DNA of 8,670 nucleotides, taken from positions 1 to 8,670 of the forward strand of contig CAINOM010000511.1 of NCBI GenBank assembly GCA_903851455.1, in the 5' to 3' direction. Position 1 is the stretch's first letter. Each line of letters opens with the position of its first letter. Position numbers and translations under genes: made by a program. Under the pieces are notes generated by a model that worked only from the letters and a program-made list of their open reading frames with translations, was not told the DNA's origin and did no database searches. Source of the stretch: an uncultured Bacteroidota bacterium (GTDB lineage: Bacteria; Bacteroidota; Bacteroidia; Chitinophagales; Chitinophagaceae). Shown here piece after piece: positions 6,523 through 8,670 of the stretch.

Positions 6523-7554
6523 TCACAATAGTTTGAACCGGTCAATAATAACCCTCGCACGGGCATCGAGTGAATGATCTGCAAGGGCACGCTTATGCCC
6601 GGCAAGGCGGATCTTCTCCCTGCCGGCATCATCGTTCATGAAGTGAGTCACTTTGGCAACCAATTCTTCCGGCCCATCGAAAAAGGCTGCTTCTTCATTC
6701 TCTTTGTAGTACAGCACAGACTCCGCATTCCGCTCGTGAAGCATGAAACCAGATGCCGCCGGTATGTGAAAAGTGCGTGAAGTGATCAGATCTCCGGAAG
6801 ACGCTCCTGTTACCTGCTCCGAAAGTATGCCAAGGTTTATGCGGGAACACTGGATGGCCAGCGCATACAGGTCGCCCACTACAGGCCTTCCTTGTATAGA
6901 GCTTTTCAGTATTGGGTCTGCTTTACCCCATTGATCTCCCCATATCTTCAAATTGATGCCGGGAATCTTCTCCTTCAGATAGGCCAGCCACTTCCCCTTC
7001 TTAGCCGACCATGTACCTACAAATGAAACGTCGCAGCCAAAGATATTATACTCCTCACTCGTCACTTCCAGTTTCCTGTGTATATCCGGGTCAAAACCAT
7101 GAGGAATGAATACCGCATTTTTTACGCCATACTTAGCCGCCAGGTCTGTTATGCCAAATGTCTTGGTCGTGAAGACAAGGTCATACATCGGTATTGCCTT
7201 TGGTATGTTGGCACCGTGTGCGCTCATGCTCACGTCCGGGTAAAAGAGCACCAGTTTGCACTTGTGCTGCCGGGCAAAGGATAGTGTCGCGGTGGTAACA
7301 AAAACCCCCTTATAAACAAACAGGATATCCGGCCTGAAAATTTCCACCTGCTTCTGTATCGCACGGTTAAACTCATCTTCCTGCAGCGGCCTGAGGAGCC
7401 GCTCCAGTATTTTGGTAGATTTCTTTCGGGTCTGTAAACTGACAAAGTAAAACTCATCGATAACTTCGATAAGGCAACCTTCACGGCTTAATGCGCGAAA
7501 CAGGCCGCCGGCATTACTTCCCCTCCATAGAGGGCCGATGCTGAGTATTCGCAT
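6523..7554 (-). CDS. CgeB-type glycosyltransferase (GT-B fold)
   Basis: This is a 343-residue protein when started at the ATG at 7552-7554. The frame also has an upstream TTG at 7564-7566, four codons earlier. The ATG is preferred because it is followed directly by MRILSIGPLWRGS, the expected first strand and Gly loop of a GT-B N-terminal domain. Further landmarks are FIPHGFDPDIH (about 149-159), DVSFVGTWSAKKG (about 175-187), and the C-terminal SRTFHIPAASGFMLHE (259-274). Then come a DGPEELVAKV segment and a GHKRALADHSLDAR helix. The C-terminal part fits Glyco_trans_1_2 (PF13524), the domain seen in CgeB and related family-1-like transferases. No TM or signal peptide is visible, so it should be cytoplasmic or membrane-associated. 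It overlaps the polymerase gene by 41 bases and is followed 3 bases later by the methyltransferase, pointing to a shared polysaccharide pathway. Donor and acceptor are unknown. Confidence 0.85.
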   Translation of the reverse strand: MRILSIGPLWRGSNAGGLFRALSREGCLIEVIDEFYFVSLQTRKKSTKILERLLRPLQEDEFNRAIQKQVEIFRPDILFVYKGVFVTTATLSFARQHKCKLVLFYPDVSMSAHGANIPKAIPMYDLVFTTKTFGITDLAAKYGVKNAVFIPHGFDPDIHRKLEVTSEEYNIFGCDVSFVGTWSAKKGKWLAYLKEKIPGINLKIWGDQWGKADPILKSSIQGRPVVGDLYALAIQCSRINLGILSEQVTGASSGDLITSRTFHIPAASGFMLHERNAESVLYYKENEEAAFFDGPEELVAKVTHFMNDDAGREKIRLAGHKRALADHSLDARARVIIDRFKLL

Positions 7555-8670
7555 ATTGATCCGCAAATTTTTTCATCATTAAAAATACTATGTATGTGGA
7601 TAGCAGCGTTACCGCCACCTGCAGGTCTGATCCCATCGTACCGATGGCGCACTGCAGCAGGTAACCTCCCCAGAGCGTACCTGTAAGGTTGTACTGAGAG
7701 TCATTGAAACGCGATGCATTCCAGATAAGCGCCAGGAACGCGCCAAAGAGCAGACAGCCTATCACAACGCCCGTGTAACCAAAGTCGAGATATAGCTCCC
7801 CGGGTATGGACATGTTCACATTGTTATTTGCACGGCCGTTCTCACCAATGGTTGCCACCCCGATCTCCACAGCAAACCATGCACCAAGCTGGATGGTTGG
7901 TTTATCTTTCCATAATATCCTGGGCACAAGGGCGGCAACGAGCGGCAACGACGCTGTACCCTCATAAAACCCTTTCTCTTTTGTAAGGCGTATCACGTTC
8001 GTCATCTGTGCCACACACGAGCTTCGTTCCAGTGCCGAACCGCTGACTGCCTCATCATCCTGGTACTTTATACCAGAAGTGCTGGGGTCTTCCACTGGCG
8101 TGGTAAATGCAGAGATAAAGTGCGCCCGGTTACCTCCAAGTGTCTGGAAGAACGAAATAAATATGCCAAAGATGATAATAACCGGTATGATACGGAACGT
8201 GAACAGAAACTTCAGCTCACCTTTGCCAATGAAGTACCCCAGGAACAGCGTGGCGGACGGCAGGATGAGATCCACCCTGATATATGAGTTCAGCAGCGCG
8301 AGTACGGTATTTATGACGGTGAGTATGATAGCGTAAGTTCCGTACAGTTTACTGTCTTCCGTAACCCATAAACGGCCATAGAACAAGATACCAACGATAC
8401 CAAACAGCAGCAATATCTTCTCAAATCCGCCGGCTATAAAGCTAAGGTTGATACCGTGCCCGGTAAGGTTCAGGATCATCATTGTGATAATGAAGTAGAA
8501 TATGTTGTCCAGCCCCTTTTTATCGGTGACCATTACGTCCACTGGAGGCAGGCTTCGTTTTTTGAACATTTCATACCCGATAAAAATGAACGCGTTACCC
8601 AGCGCCCAGAGTAATGTAGCGTCATCGATATAGCGCTCATCGATGTAGTTGTAGATGTGAAGTACGTCCT
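7514..8670 (-). CDS. O-antigen/exopolysaccharide polymerase-like membrane protein (N-terminus outside window)
   Basis: The frame is open to the window edge, so the 5' end is missing; 384 residues are visible. The ATG at 8567-8569 is internal, because the frame upstream (including WALGNAFIFIGYEMF, a membrane segment) reads on without a stop. Several hydrophobic helices are visible: about residues 20-32, then four to five between 50 and 160, and two to three after 290. They flank a large soluble loop (about 165-285). That loop holds AHFISAFTTPVEDP, ERSSCVAQMTNVI, VPRILWKDKP and the conserved-looking NMSIPGELYLDFGY. This pattern of a loop with a VPRxxWxDKP-type motif between membrane helices is typical of Wzy-like repeat-unit polymerases in Bacteroidota. 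Polymerases of this kind join lipid-linked repeat units on the periplasmic face. The following glycosyltransferase and methyltransferase support that role. Sequence divergence makes the exact family uncertain, and an O-antigen ligase is an alternative. Confidence 0.75.
   Translation of the reverse strand, partial: DVLHIYNYIDERYIDDATLLWALGNAFIFIGYEMFKKRSLPPVDVMVTDKKGLDNIFYFIITMMILNLTGHGINLSFIAGGFEKILLLFGIVGILFYGRLWVTEDSKLYGTYAIILTVINTVLALLNSYIRVDLILPSATLFLGYFIGKGELKFLFTFRIIPVIIIFGIFISFFQTLGGNRAHFISAFTTPVEDPSTSGIKYQDDEAVSGSALERSSCVAQMTNVIRLTKEKGFYEGTASLPLVAALVPRILWKDKPTIQLGAWFAVEIGVATIGENGRANNNVNMSIPGELYLDFGYTGVVIGCLLFGAFLALIWNASRFNDSQYNLTGTLWGGYLLQCAIGTMGSDLQVAVTLLSTYIVFLMMKKFADQYANTQHRPSMEGK

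Noticed and set aside
8567..8569. ATG as the start of the polymerase-like gene
   Set aside because: The frame continues upstream without a stop to the window edge and encodes another likely membrane segment, so the true start lies outside.

Overview
The window looks like chromosomal DNA of a Bacteroidota bacterium, probably near Chitinophagaceae. Three things point there. The genes use tightly overlapped starts with little Shine-Dalgarno signal. One promoter fits the Bacteroidota primary-sigma pattern (TTTG, 19 bases, then TAnnTTTG with one mismatch). Two short lipoproteins have lipoboxes, and the K+ uptake protein resembles Bacteroidota KUP proteins. The genus is an inference; no rRNA or other marker is present. 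There are no tRNA or rRNA genes, insertion sequences, CRISPR arrays or phage genes, and no gene-free stretch longer than about 200 bases.

Region 1 (1-3430, + strand) is a translationally coupled K+ module. It holds the C-terminal part of a KUP-type K+ transporter, then a soluble KdpD 'input half' (P-loop KdpD domain plus universal-stress-protein-like domain), then a membrane histidine kinase (two TM segments, HAMP, PAS, HisKA, HATPase). Each stop overlaps the next start by one base (TAATG, TGATG). Together the second and third proteins carry most parts of a classical full-length KdpD, split over two polypeptides. No response regulator and no kdpABC genes lie in the window.

Region 2 (3584-5720) holds separately expressed genes. 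A soluble PAS histidine kinase (+) ends head-on against a Rieske iron-sulfur lipoprotein (-), the two sharing a palindromic TTAA as overlapping stop codons. A 197-base divergent intergenic region with a good promoter and a small inverted repeat follows, and then a small lipoprotein of unknown function (+).

Region 3 (5794-8670, - strand) is the downstream end of a surface-polysaccharide operon. In transcription order it holds a multi-pass O-antigen/exopolysaccharide polymerase-like protein (its N-terminus lies outside the window), a CgeB-type glycosyltransferase overlapping it by 41 bases, and a SAM-dependent methyltransferase 3 bases further on. The likely job is to polymerise, decorate and methylate a glycan.

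Nothing here is clearly an undescribed system. The most distinctive signals are the split Kdp-type sensor coupled to a KUP transporter and the shared TTAA stop. Two others are the RK variant of a Tat motif on the Rieske lipoprotein and the PAS domain with a histidine at the FixL heme-ligand position.
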